A stretch of 64,000 nucleotides of DNA from contig CAYMEW010000015.1 of NCBI GenBank assembly GCA_964389755.1, positions 1 through 64,000 of the forward strand. The letters run 5' to 3'. The notes under the pieces are model-generated. The model ran no database searches. It saw only the letters and a list, made by a program, of their open reading frames with translations, and was not told the origin of the DNA. How positions within the stretch are numbered: the first letter of the stretch is position 1; each line of letters starts with the position of its first letter. Origin of the DNA: JBBSUQ01 sp964389755 (GTDB taxonomy: Bacteria > Bacteroidota > Bacteroidia > Flavobacteriales_D > Crocinitomicaceae). The translations under genes were made by a program, and so were the position numbers. Shown here one piece after another: positions 8,172 through 17,467 of this stretch.

Positions 8172-8873
8172 TTAACGGTTAAGCAGGATTTCCTGGTACT
8201 GAAAGCCGGTCTTTAGCTCCTGACCGTCTTCCGTCGTGAGTGAATAGCTTCGATGTACCTGTTCGCCTTTCCGGATCGGGATCTCTGCCTGGAATACCGG
8301 ACCGGCGAAACAAAAGCTGTGGAATTCGCCGTTTTCCCCGCACGGGTCTACATTTTTCGGTAATTTTTCTAAGAAATCGGGCTCAATGAGCGTACCTGCA
8401 AAATCATCACCGAAATAACGATCATCGGTACAACAGATCATGGAGCGAAAGCCTTCCGCGGTAAAATCCCGAATGAGTTGTGTCGTGTCGTAATTCCAGA
8501 GTGGAAAAATAGCTTTCATGCCGACTTGTGCGAGTTGCCGTTCGCGATATTGGCGCAAATCCTCCAGGAAAATATCTCCGAAGATCACGTGTTCGATTCC
8601 TTCGGCCCGGGCCGATGCCAGCAGGTCAATCAGTTGCTTTTCATAGTGCTCGTTCGTCGCTTCGCTGACCCACATCTTCGAAAGCGGGATCTGCAATGCT
8701 TCGGCCTGGGCGTCCAGCAACTCCTCGCGAATCCCGTGCATGGAAATTCGCCTGAATTCGGAACTGAGTGTCGTCATCAGCCGGGTTACATCATACGCTC
8801 CCTGCTGCAGGACACGATGCAGGCAAAATGCGGAATCTTTGCCGCCGCTCCACGAAAGCAGTGCGCGCTTCAT
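8172..8873 (-). CDS. Dph6-like ATP pyrophosphatase (diphthine-ammonia ligase family)
   Basis: 233 residues. The N-terminal PP-loop SWSGGKDSAF (near 7-16) binds ATP and forms an adenylate, as in N-type ATP pyrophosphatases. The family motifs FGDIFLEDLR (near 98) and EFHSFCFAGP (near 184) are present. In archaea and eukaryotes Dph6 amidates diphthine on EF2. Bacteria lack diphthamide, so the substrate here is unknown. The start overlaps the uvrA stop by 4 bp (ATGA), so it is translated from the uvrA transcript. Confidence 0.85.
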   Translation of the reverse strand: MKRALLSWSGGKDSAFCLHRVLQQGAYDVTRLMTTLSSEFRRISMHGIREELLDAQAEALQIPLSKMWVSEATNEHYEKQLIDLLASARAEGIEHVIFGDIFLEDLRQYRERQLAQVGMKAIFPLWNYDTTQLIRDFTAEGFRSMICCTDDRYFGDDFAGTLIEPDFLEKLPKNVDPCGENGEFHSFCFAGPVFQAEIPIRKGEQVHRSYSLTTEDGQELKTGFQYQEILLNR

Positions 8874-11695
8874 GCGTTTTTCAGTTCTTCGGCCAGGTAA
8901 CGCGCCGTATGCGATTTTTTAGCGGCTTTTTTCACGATTTCTTCCGGTGTTCCTTCACAAACGATCTTTCCCCCGCCTTTTCCGCCTTCCGGACCCACAT
9001 CCACGAGGTAATCGGCCACCTTGATAATGTCGAGGTTGTGCTCGATCACCAGCACGGTGTTTCCTTCATCAGCGAGTCGTTGCAAGACCTCGAGCAACAT
9101 GCGGATGTCTTCGAAATGCAAACCGGTAGACGGTTCGTCGAGGATGTACATGGTCTTTCCCGTACCGCGTTTGGATAACTCCGAAGAGAGCTTGATACGC
9201 TGTGCCTCACCGCCTGAAAGCGTCGTGGAAGGCTGCCCGAGTTTGACGTAGCCCAGTCCGACCGATAAAAGCGTGGAAAGCGGACGATAGATTTTCGGAA
9301 TACTTTCAAAAAAGCGCGTTGCATCTTCAATGGTCATTTCCAGTACGTCTGCAATGGACTTTCCTTTGAAGCGCACTTCCAGTGTTTCCCGGTTGTAGCG
9401 TTTTCCGTTACAGGTTTCACATTCCACGTAAACATCAGGCAGGAAGTTCATTTCAATGACGCGCAGGCCGCCGCCTTTACAGGTTTCACAGCGTCCGCCG
9501 GATACATTAAAGGAAAAACGTCCCGGTTTGTATCCACGAATCTGTGCTTCAGGCAATCCCGCAAATAAACTACGGATCTCGTCAAATACTTTTGTATAAG
9601 TCGCCGGGTTTGAACGCGGTGTCCGCCCGATCGGGCTCTGGTCGATTTCAATGACTTTGTCGAGGTGTTCCAGTCCTTTGATCTTCTTGTACGGAAGCGG
9701 CTTTTTAACGCCGTTGTAGATCTCTGCGAGCAGGATCGGGTAGAGGGTCTGGTTGATCAGGGAAGACTTGCCACTGCCCGAAACCCCGGTGACACAGGTA
9801 AAAGTGCCGAGCGGGATCTTCAGGTTCACATTTTGCAGATTGTGACCGCTCGCCCCAAGAAGTTCGAGCTTTTTACCGTTACCTTTTCTCCGTTCCTTCG
9901 GAACTTCGATTTTCATTTCGCCACGGAGGTACTTTGTCGTGATCGAATCGACACTGCTCAGTTCCGAAATAGGAGCTGCATTGACGATCTCTCCGCCGTG
10001 TACTCCTGCTCCCGGACCGATATCCACAACGAAGTCCGCTGCTTCGATCATTTCCTTATCATGTTCCACCACGATCAGGCTGTTTCCCGTGTCCCGGAGT
10101 CGTTTCAGGGAATTGATCAGGCGTGTATTGTCGCGTTGGTGCAGGCCGATGCTCGGTTCATCCAGCACATACAATACGTTCATTAGTTCGGTTCCGATCT
10201 GCGTGGCGAGCCGGATACGCTGCGCCTCTCCTCCCGATAAGGTCCGTGCCGAGCGATGCAGTGTGAGGTAGTCCAGACCCACTTCCAGGATGAAGTTAAG
10301 CCGGGTTCGCAGTTCCTTCACGATTTCAGTGGCGATCATTTTCTGTTCCTTCGTGAAAGACTTATCCGCAGCTTCGAACCAGTCAGGCAGTTCGGAAATG
10401 TCCATCATGGCCAGTTCACCGATGTTCTTACCGGCTATTTTGAAATAATGTGCTTCTTTCTTGAGTCGGGTACCGTGACATTCCGGGCAGGTAACGCGAT
10501 TCATGAAACTCTGCGCCCAGCGCTGAACACTTGCCGAACTTTCTTCGGAATGCCGGGTCACAAAATTGATCACGCCCTCGAAACGCGCGGCGTTTTTACC
10601 TCCCGTACGCTCCATATCTTCGTTTCCGTAAAGCAGGGCATTGAGGGTATCGCTATCCACATCCTCCAGGGGCGTATTGATCGAGTAGCCCTGCGCGACG
10701 AGGTAATTCTCGACCTTTTCGAAGAACCAGTTCCGTTTGTATTCACCCATGGGGGCCAATCCGCCTTTTTTAATGGACTTCTTCGGATCGGGAATAACCT
10801 TGTCCATGTCCGCCTCAGAAACTTCTCCGAGTCCGCTACAGGTCGGGCAGGCACCATACGGCGAGTTGAAGGAAAAAAGGTTCGGTTCCGGTTCGGGATA
10901 GCTGATTCCGGAGGTCGGGCACATCAGGCTACGGCTGAAATGGCGTACTTCTTCGGTTTCGAAATCCATCACCATCATCGCTTTTCCACCCTGTTTCATT
11001 GCTGTAACAACCGAGTCGTAGATGCGCTTGCGGTCTTTCGCACTTACAAGCAAGCGGTCAACCACGATGTCGATGTCGTGAATTTTGTAACGGTCGAGTT
11101 TCATCCCACGCTCGATATCGCGGACTTCTCCGTCTACGCGTACTTTCGTGTATCCCATTTTCAGGATCTGTTCGAACAACTCGCGGTAGTGTCCCTTGCG
11201 ACCTTTGATGCGCGGAGCCAGGAACATGACCTTCCGGTCTTCATAACGCTCGATGATGAGGTCCACGATCTGTTCATCGGAATACTTCACCATTTTCTCG
11301 CCCGTTACGTAAGAATAAGCGGTTCCGGCCCGTGCAAACAAGAGGCGCAGGAAGTCGTAGATCTCGGTGATCGTGCCGACTGTACTTCGCGGACTTCTTG
11401 AAACGGTTTTTTGCTCGATGGAAATGACCGGGCTCAGCCCTTCGATTTTGTCCACGTCCGGTCGTTCCAGTCCGCCCAGGAATTGCCGTGCATAAGCCGA
11501 AAAAGTTTCAATATAGCGGCGTTGCCCCTCGGCAAAGATCGTGTCGAATGCCAGGGATGACTTCCCGCTTCCGCTCAAACCGGTAAATACCACCAGTTTA
11601 TTGCGCGGAATCTTCAGGTCCACGTTCTTCAGGTTATGTTCGCGGGCACCGTATACTTCAATGGCGCCTTCTTCGATCGGTTCGTCTTTTTTCAT
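8870..11695 (-). CDS. uvrA: Excinuclease ABC subunit A
   Basis: 941 residues, the usual UvrA length. This is the damage-recognition ATPase of nucleotide excision repair. Two ABC ATPase halves carry Walker A FTGLSGSGKSSLAFDT near 38 and VTGVSGSGKSSLINQT near 640, and both have LSGGEAQRI signatures. Zinc modules are seen as CPTCSGLG, CPECHGTR and the paired CETCKGGG/CETCNGKR. The start codon follows the stop of the lytic transglycosylase gene with no gap (TAA-ATG), so these genes form one operon. Confidence 0.96.
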   Translation of the reverse strand: MKKDEPIEEGAIEVYGAREHNLKNVDLKIPRNKLVVFTGLSGSGKSSLAFDTIFAEGQRRYIETFSAYARQFLGGLERPDVDKIEGLSPVISIEQKTVSRSPRSTVGTITEIYDFLRLLFARAGTAYSYVTGEKMVKYSDEQIVDLIIERYEDRKVMFLAPRIKGRKGHYRELFEQILKMGYTKVRVDGEVRDIERGMKLDRYKIHDIDIVVDRLLVSAKDRKRIYDSVVTAMKQGGKAMMVMDFETEEVRHFSRSLMCPTSGISYPEPEPNLFSFNSPYGACPTCSGLGEVSEADMDKVIPDPKKSIKKGGLAPMGEYKRNWFFEKVENYLVAQGYSINTPLEDVDSDTLNALLYGNEDMERTGGKNAARFEGVINFVTRHSEESSASVQRWAQSFMNRVTCPECHGTRLKKEAHYFKIAGKNIGELAMMDISELPDWFEAADKSFTKEQKMIATEIVKELRTRLNFILEVGLDYLTLHRSARTLSGGEAQRIRLATQIGTELMNVLYVLDEPSIGLHQRDNTRLINSLKRLRDTGNSLIVVEHDKEMIEAADFVVDIGPGAGVHGGEIVNAAPISELSSVDSITTKYLRGEMKIEVPKERRKGNGKKLELLGASGHNLQNVNLKIPLGTFTCVTGVSGSGKSSLINQTLYPILLAEIYNGVKKPLPYKKIKGLEHLDKVIEIDQSPIGRTPRSNPATYTKVFDEIRSLFAGLPEAQIRGYKPGRFSFNVSGGRCETCKGGGLRVIEMNFLPDVYVECETCNGKRYNRETLEVRFKGKSIADVLEMTIEDATRFFESIPKIYRPLSTLLSVGLGYVKLGQPSTTLSGGEAQRIKLSSELSKRGTGKTMYILDEPSTGLHFEDIRMLLEVLQRLADEGNTVLVIEHNLDIIKVADYLVDVGPEGGKGGGKIVCEGTPEEIVKKAAKKSHTARYLAEELKNA

Positions 11696-12625
11696 TTAGT
11701 AACCTCCGTAAGGTTTTAAGTGTTCGTTCTCTGTTGGTAACAAAAGGGTATAGGTTTTGGTTTTCACAGTAAGCGAATTACCGCGCAGCCAGGGATTGAG
11801 GATCGTGAGTATCTTGTAATTGATCCCGTGTTCCGTGGCCCAGAGTGCCAGGTCCGGAACAGTTTCTTTAATCTCCATCCCGCTGACCTGGTATGGCGGA
11901 TAATAATCGCCTTCTTTCAGGTAATATCCGTAGGCTTCCGGATCTTCGAAAATGAGTTTCATGGCAAGCAGCCGGAAAAAATAACGGCCCGTTTCACTGT
12001 TCATATCCGTGTCGAAATAACTTGAAACATACTGTTTGTCCATATCGCGTAGCATGCCCGAAATACCGCGATTGTAAGAAGCAATTGCCGCCGGCCAGCT
12101 TTTCAGCGTATCGTACGCACTTCGCAAATAAGTGCAGGCTGCGGATGTACTTTTAGCGACGTCGTAACGCTCATCCACTTCCGGATCGATCTGTAGCCCG
12201 AGTTCTTTTCCGGTCGTTTCCATAAACTGCCACATACCGCGTGCACCTGCCGGACTCACAGCCTGCGCCAGCCCGCTTTCGATCACGGCGATGTATTTCA
12301 GATCGTCCGGCATGTCGTTTTCCTTTAAAATCGCTTCGATCTTCGGAAGGAAACGCGTACTTCGCTTCAGGTAAAGGGTGGTTGCACTCTGGTAAAAAAC
12401 ATTTACAAGCAGTTCGCGATCCAGGCGCTCCCGAAGATCGAGATCTGTCAGACGGATCGTGTCGCCGCAGAGCAACATGTATTCAGGAAGCTCCGGCAAA
12501 CGGAAGGGGTCGGCCTTCGAAAGTACCGCTGTACTTTCCTGTTCGCGGGCAACTTTTTCCTGTGAATTGCAGGCAAACAAAATGAATATCAGGCTGAACG
12601 GGAGGCTTTTTCGGAACATGCGCAT
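11696..12625 (-). CDS. Lipoprotein lytic murein transglycosylase (SLT domain, MltD-like)
   Basis: About 309 residues from the ATG at 12625; a farther upstream frame start at 12673 would place extra residues before the signal. The lipobox LIFILFAC is followed by CNSQEK. The SLT catalytic domain contains ESGLAQAVSPAGARGMWQF, whose first Glu is the catalytic acid, and ASYNRGISGM. The C-terminus ends with a YLLPT-like segment resembling the end of a LysM-bearing MltD. It should cut peptidoglycan to 1,6-anhydro products at the outer membrane. It abuts uvrA directly. Confidence 0.87.
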   Translation of the reverse strand: MRMFRKSLPFSLIFILFACNSQEKVAREQESTAVLSKADPFRLPELPEYMLLCGDTIRLTDLDLRERLDRELLVNVFYQSATTLYLKRSTRFLPKIEAILKENDMPDDLKYIAVIESGLAQAVSPAGARGMWQFMETTGKELGLQIDPEVDERYDVAKSTSAACTYLRSAYDTLKSWPAAIASYNRGISGMLRDMDKQYVSSYFDTDMNSETGRYFFRLLAMKLIFEDPEAYGYYLKEGDYYPPYQVSGMEIKETVPDLALWATEHGINYKILTILNPWLRGNSLTVKTKTYTLLLPTENEHLKPYGGY

Positions 12626-12690
12626 GCGGAAAATCATAAGCCTCAAAATTAAGCATTTCCTGCTTAAAAACACGTCAGTTGCCGGCTGAA

Positions 12691-13758
12691 TTATCGGGAT
12701 GCACTAAACTTCCGCGTATTGCGATATAGGTACAGGAAAACCACCGGAAAATACAGGGATGTGAGCACTACTGCCAGGTACATTTCGCTCCGCAGAAAAT
12801 AAACGATCAGGCCCGTTAAAAGAAATGCAAACAAACCGATCAGTGCAAAGATAAGCCAGACCTGCAGGTCATTTCTTCCGGCATAGACCAGGTGATGCGT
12901 GGTATGATCTTTTCCCCCGACCATCGGTGACTGGCCCCGGCGCAGGCGATTAATCACCACGGAAAGAGTATCGCTGGCAGCAGGTGAGAACGCCACGAGT
13001 ACGATCGGAATGGAGTACCAGGATGACACGGTGAGGTAATCGGGAATGTTCCACAGGGAATTGATGGCAAAGAAAGCCACAACGAGCCCGATGAACTGCG
13101 AACCGGCGTCGCCCATAAAGATCTTTGCCGGATGAATATTATACCTTAAAAAGCCCATCAGCGCACCGAGGAGCACGATCAGTGTCTGGATCCAGAGGTC
13201 GAAATAAATTCCGTTGAAAATCCAGCTGTTGACCAGGCAGGCGCAGAGGATGAAAAAAACCGTCGTGGCCGTGATCCCGTCCATGTTATCGAGCATATTC
13301 AGGGAATTCATGATGATCACCACCCAGATCACCGTTACCAGCATGTCGGGAATAAAATAATGAAAAAGATGAATGTTGGTGCCGGTTACCGAAAGTAAAA
13401 GCCCACAGGAGATCTGTACAATGAGCTTGATCAGCGGCCGTGTATTGAAGGCATCGTCGGCCAGTCCCATTAGAAAAGCGAGCGATCCGGATAGCATGAA
13501 ACCGACATATTGCAGGTTTTGAAAGATGTTTTGGTCGCCTGCGAGAATGGCGTAGGCAATGGCACCGAAAATAAAGGCCACGAAAAAACTGATGCCGCCA
13601 AGTGATGGCTTCGACTGGTTGCTCCAGCGCACGATCACGTCGTTCTTATTGCGGATACCGAGGTTCCTCGAAAAATTTAAAAGCAAAAAATTACTGATCA
13701 GTGCGATCAGTACTCCGCCTGCTAAAAAGGCCGTGAGTAGCGTAGTTATTGCGATCAA
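12691..13758 (-). CDS. WecA/MraY-type undecaprenyl-phosphate sugar-1-phosphate transferase
   Basis: 355 residues, polytopic with about ten membrane segments. It carries the family motifs GLADDAFNTRPLIKL near 98, NSLNMLDNMDGIT near 150 and IFMGDAGSQF near 214. The Asp residues coordinate Mg2+ in transfer of a sugar phosphate to the lipid carrier. It starts at TTG, which overlaps the rmlC stop as TTGA. No nearby ATG exists in frame. As last gene of the export group it probably starts polysaccharide repeat synthesis. The sugar specificity cannot be read. A His-rich DHTTHHLVY loop near 286 fits WecA-type enzymes. Confidence 0.87.
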   Translation of the reverse strand: MIAITTLLTAFLAGGVLIALISNFLLLNFSRNLGIRNKNDVIVRWSNQSKPSLGGISFFVAFIFGAIAYAILAGDQNIFQNLQYVGFMLSGSLAFLMGLADDAFNTRPLIKLIVQISCGLLLSVTGTNIHLFHYFIPDMLVTVIWVVIIMNSLNMLDNMDGITATTVFFILCACLVNSWIFNGIYFDLWIQTLIVLLGALMGFLRYNIHPAKIFMGDAGSQFIGLVVAFFAINSLWNIPDYLTVSSWYSIPIVLVAFSPAASDTLSVVINRLRRGQSPMVGGKDHTTHHLVYAGRNDLQVWLIFALIGLFAFLLTGLIVYFLRSEMYLAVVLTSLYFPVVFLYLYRNTRKFSASR

Positions 13759-14315
13759 TGCTCGTATGTATAAGGCGATTCGAAATCTTTGAAATCCAAT
13801 CCTTTTTGATCTTTCAAAGATATGACGGGCTCAGTTGTTTTCCAATTAATATTTAATGAATGATCGTTCCACTGTATTGTTTTTTCACAGTCAGGTTTGT
13901 AATAATTGGTGCACTTATAGGCAAAGATCGTATTGTCTTCCAGCGTTTCGAAGCCGTGCGCAAAACCTTCCGGGATCCAGAACTGGCGCTTGTTCGAAGC
14001 GGATAATTCCACACTGACATGCTTCCCGTAAGTGGGGGAGCCGCGCCGTACATCCACGGCCACATCACGAACTGCCCCGCAAATCACACGCACGAGTTTT
14101 CCCTGTCCGAACGGGGGTGTCTGCAGGTGAAGACCGCGGATCACTCCCGCTGAAGAAAGCGATTCGTTATCCTGTACAAAACCAATTTCGGGAAGTCCGG
14201 TCTTTTCCCTGAAAAGACGTTCATTGAAACTTTCCATAAAGTAGCCGCGGTCATCTTCAAAAACGGCAGGTTCGAGTATTAAAAGGCCTTCTATCGGACA
14301 GTGTGTGATCTTCAT
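13755..14315 (-). CDS. rmlC: dTDP-4-dehydrorhamnose 3,5-epimerase
   Basis: 186 residues, cupin fold, typical length. The catalytic base H63 lies in RGLHLQTPP. QGKLVRVICGAVRDVAVDVR (near 71-90) and FWIPEGFAHGFETL follow as in RmlC. It epimerises C3 and C5 of dTDP-4-keto-6-deoxyglucose on the way to dTDP-L-rhamnose. rmlA, rmlB and rmlD are absent from the window. Its ATG overlaps the upstream wzc-like gene by 4 bp and its stop overlaps the downstream transferase by 4 bp. Confidence 0.92.
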   Translation of the reverse strand: MKITHCPIEGLLILEPAVFEDDRGYFMESFNERLFREKTGLPEIGFVQDNESLSSAGVIRGLHLQTPPFGQGKLVRVICGAVRDVAVDVRRGSPTYGKHVSVELSASNKRQFWIPEGFAHGFETLEDNTIFAYKCTNYYKPDCEKTIQWNDHSLNINWKTTEPVISLKDQKGLDFKDFESPYTYEH

Positions 14316-16672
14316 TTTTTGCGCCTGGATTTGCGTTTGTTCTCTTCTTCATTTTCGTAATACCCGGCGGAATAGCCGTAACCGTATCCATATCCGTAGG
14401 CGTCGTTCCTGCTGCGTTTGGTTCCGTTGAGTATTACATTGAGGTTGCTGATACGCTGGTTGGTGTACAGTTCGCGTACGAGTTGCGTAAAGTTGCGCCG
14501 CGAATAGTGCGATTTGAACACGTACACCGGGATGTCCGCTTCCGCCAGGATCTTCACACCGTCCGATACCAGTCCGATCGGCGGATTGTCGAAAATGATC
14601 ATGTCGTAACGCTTTTTCAGTTCCATAACCACTTCCTCGAAACGCTTGTTAAGCAAAAGTTCCGATGGATTCGGAGGGATCGGACCGGCAGTGATGAAAT
14701 CGAGTTTGTCGTTGTCCGTTTTTCGAATGCAGGCATCCAGGGTCGTTTGTCCGATGATCAGGTTACTGATCCCGTCCTGGTTCGGATGATCGAAGCCAAG
14801 GTGTACTTTGGGTTTGCGCAGGTCCAGATCCACGATCACCGTTCTTTTGCCGGAAAGGGCCAGAATGCCGCCGAGATTGAGAACCACGAAGGTCTTTCCT
14901 TCGCCGGAGATGGTACTGCTCACAGCGATGGTCTGCGCGTCGGGGCTGATGAAGTTCAGGTTTGCACGAATATTCCGAAGCGATTCGGCAAGCACAGACT
15001 TCGGGGAGTCAAATACCACCAGCTGCGAATAATCTCCCACGCCATTTACATGGGGAACCACCCCGAGAATGCCCGTGTTTTCCGGGAGCAACTTTTTGAG
15101 GTCGTCCACGGAATTAATTTCGTTGAAGGTGAGGTATTTGAATAACAGGATAACAAGTGCTATGAAAAAGCCAAGGAAAACGAACAAAGCGTAGATTAGT
15201 TTTTTATTCGGACTGGAAGGCGTGAAACTGACGCTCGGTTTGTTCAGAATGCGGTTGCTCGAAGCATATCCGGCGTCCGAGATAGCATATTGAACGCGTT
15301 TTTCGGTAAGCAGGGTTACGTATTTTTCATTCAATTCCTGGATGTTCTTGAGGCGTGAAAATTCCATCTTCTGCCGGGGCAGGGCATAATATTTCCCCTC
15401 GATACTGGCGATCTTGTCATTGATCAGCCTGAAATTCGAACTGAGACGATCCTCAATAACTGAAATACTACGGCGGATCGACTGAATTTTAAGTTGGATC
15501 TTCGTATTAATGGCTTTCACTTCGCTGTTTTCCTCCGTGACCTCGAAAAGCAGGTCTTCCTTGCGTTCGAGCAATGCGTGCAGGTCGGCGATCTGTTTAC
15601 TGAGCGACATTTCATAGCTTTTGCCCAGCATTTCAGGTAACAGCCGGTAGATCTCAAGCCGGTTAGGTTCACTGTTCAGCTTGGAATTCACCATGCGCAG
15701 GGTCGAGAGTTCTTCCTCGATACTGAATAACTGATCCTGCAATTTGTCAATGTTTTCTGAAAAACTCGTTCCGGCCAGTTCGGGATCCGGAAGGTTAGAA
15801 TTGCGCTGAAAGGCCATGAGGCTGTCTTTGGAATTCTTTAACTCCACCGACAGGGAATCGAGTTGCTGGTCAATGAACGATAAAATGTTCTCGGAACTTT
15901 TGCGCTTTCGTTCTTCGTCGTAGTCGAAAAAGGACTCTGCCACGGCGTTGACAACGTCGTAACTCAGTAAGGAATTGTAACTCTTGTAAGAGATCTGGAT
16001 CGTCTTGGCGTCCATATCGACCGGGAAAACGGATAAGTTACCCAGCATGCGCGCCGAAAGGGAAGAGACGCTGTTGAAAATGAAATACAGTTCGTTTTCC
16101 TCCGACTCGGAAAGGAAGAGTTCGGGGTCGGGAGATTTAACCACGATGTCAAAATGCGGAGTGATCATATGGTCGTTCAGCGACGCAGTATCACTGAATT
16201 CCCGTCCGTTGAGCCGGTAATTGGCCCGGATTGTTTTGCCGTCAAAATGGATGTAAACCGGTACGTTGATCAACGAGGAATCATATAAGGCGTAAGGCTG
16301 CACGTTGAACGAACTCGAAATGTACTTTTCTTCTGTCAATACCTGCCCGCGCGAATACAAACTGACGTTGAGGTTCATCCTGCCGATCGCTTTTTCAAAG
16401 AGCAACTGCGATTTCAATAGTTCGATCTCCGAAGAAATTGAATTCGTTTTGTTATTGACATTCTCCAGGTCAATGAGTTCCTTGGCGCGGTCTTTATTGT
16501 CCAGCTGGAGCAACATCGATGATTCGTAGACCGGTTTCGTGTAACGGAGGTACAGGAAGGCCACAGCATAACAAAGTCCCAGCGAAATAAGGATGACCCA
16601 CCAGTTGCGGCGCAAAACCGTCCGCAGGATCTGCGGGTTAAAATCTTTGTTTATAATGAATCCTTTATTCAA
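14312..16672 (-). CDS. Wzc-type polysaccharide co-polymerase with BY-kinase domain
   Basis: 786 residues. A Wzz domain lies between membrane segments near 22-42 and 495-517, with a long periplasmic coiled-coil portion between them. The cytoplasmic tyrosine autokinase has Walker A SSTISGEGKTFVVLN near 590, Walker A' VDLDLRKP near 622 and Walker B MIIFDNPP near 698. A tyrosine-rich C-terminal tail (about 760-775, alternating Tyr-Gly) is the expected autophosphorylation cluster. It controls chain length and export of surface polysaccharide with the Wza-like lipoprotein encoded just upstream. Confidence 0.93.
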   Translation of the reverse strand: MNKGFIINKDFNPQILRTVLRRNWWVILISLGLCYAVAFLYLRYTKPVYESSMLLQLDNKDRAKELIDLENVNNKTNSISSEIELLKSQLLFEKAIGRMNLNVSLYSRGQVLTEEKYISSSFNVQPYALYDSSLINVPVYIHFDGKTIRANYRLNGREFSDTASLNDHMITPHFDIVVKSPDPELFLSESEENELYFIFNSVSSLSARMLGNLSVFPVDMDAKTIQISYKSYNSLLSYDVVNAVAESFFDYDEERKRKSSENILSFIDQQLDSLSVELKNSKDSLMAFQRNSNLPDPELAGTSFSENIDKLQDQLFSIEEELSTLRMVNSKLNSEPNRLEIYRLLPEMLGKSYEMSLSKQIADLHALLERKEDLLFEVTEENSEVKAINTKIQLKIQSIRRSISVIEDRLSSNFRLINDKIASIEGKYYALPRQKMEFSRLKNIQELNEKYVTLLTEKRVQYAISDAGYASSNRILNKPSVSFTPSSPNKKLIYALFVFLGFFIALVILLFKYLTFNEINSVDDLKKLLPENTGILGVVPHVNGVGDYSQLVVFDSPKSVLAESLRNIRANLNFISPDAQTIAVSSTISGEGKTFVVLNLGGILALSGKRTVIVDLDLRKPKVHLGFDHPNQDGISNLIIGQTTLDACIRKTDNDKLDFITAGPIPPNPSELLLNKRFEEVVMELKKRYDMIIFDNPPIGLVSDGVKILAEADIPVYVFKSHYSRRNFTQLVRELYTNQRISNLNVILNGTKRSRNDAYGYGYGYGYSAGYYENEEENKRKSRRKK

Positions 16673-16678
16673 TGCTGC

Positions 16679-17467
16679 TTATTTGTTTACCGTAAAGAAG
16701 AAAGTAAAAATAATGAAAGCACTGGAAATGATAGACACAACCGGCGCTACCTCCTTGATGACTTCCTTGCCCACATCCGGTGTCGGCTCAATGTAAATGT
16801 AGTCGTTTGCCTGCACGATCATGTCGGCATACACCAACCCGTCGATCGTAGACAGGTCGATCCGGTATACCTCGCGTCCTGCGCTCGTTTTGCGCATCAG
16901 TTTGATCGTGTTCGCTTTCCCACGCTCGGTAATTCCGCCTGCCTGCGCAATGGCTTCCATGAGGGTCGTATTTGTGTTCTGAAGCGGGATCACCCGCGCA
17001 TCACTTCCGTTGCCAGGGAATACGATAACACGTTGATTTGTCACGCGTACCTGGATAAACGGAGACTGGTACTCGGCGGAATACAGTTTTTCCAGCGTAT
17101 CCTCGCACTGGGCAATGGTTAGTCCTCCGACCTTCACCATCCCGAGGATCGGTAAGTTCGTTTTGCCTTCCTGGTTGACGATGTATTCCATATCTACCGG
17201 AGCGCTTCCTTCTTCCTGCCGGATGCCGGACATCCGTTCAAGGATCGGGGCCCCGTCTTTCGTGTTCAGTGAAAAAGCGATCTTGTCATCCGGGGAAATA
17301 CGGTATTCCTCCTTCGGACGCATCGGGATTGAATCGTACGTGAAATCACTGTTCTTCGGAGTTCGGAACATCAGGTTGGAATTGACTCCGCACGAAGTGA
17401 ACAGCAGCAACAGGAACAACACCGGGAGGTAGCAGTGACGAATGAGGTTTTTGTTATGTACGGACAT
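16679..17467 (-). CDS. Wza-like polysaccharide export lipoprotein
   Basis: About 262 residues from the ATG at 17467 (an upstream TTG at 17476 is possible). The lipobox is LLFTSC. The Poly_export domain (YRISPDDKIAF) is followed by an SLBB-type beta-grasp segment and then a C-terminal membrane helix (VSIISSAFIIFTFFF). Bacteroidota homologues often have this layout. It forms the outer-membrane channel for surface polysaccharide, paired with the autokinase encoded 6 bp downstream. Its start lies inside the 3' end of the glycosyltransferase gene. Confidence 0.9.
   Translation of the reverse strand: MSVHNKNLIRHCYLPVLFLLLLFTSCGVNSNLMFRTPKNSDFTYDSIPMRPKEEYRISPDDKIAFSLNTKDGAPILERMSGIRQEEGSAPVDMEYIVNQEGKTNLPILGMVKVGGLTIAQCEDTLEKLYSAEYQSPFIQVRVTNQRVIVFPGNGSDARVIPLQNTNTTLMEAIAQAGGITERGKANTIKLMRKTSAGREVYRIDLSTIDGLVYADMIVQANDYIYIEPTPDVGKEVIKEVAPVVSIISSAFIIFTFFFTVNK

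Noticed and set aside
10256..11401. Long antisense open frame opposite uvrA (381 codons)
   Set aside because: It mirrors a highly conserved gene in a GC-biased region and has no own motif; uvrA reads perfectly on the other strand.
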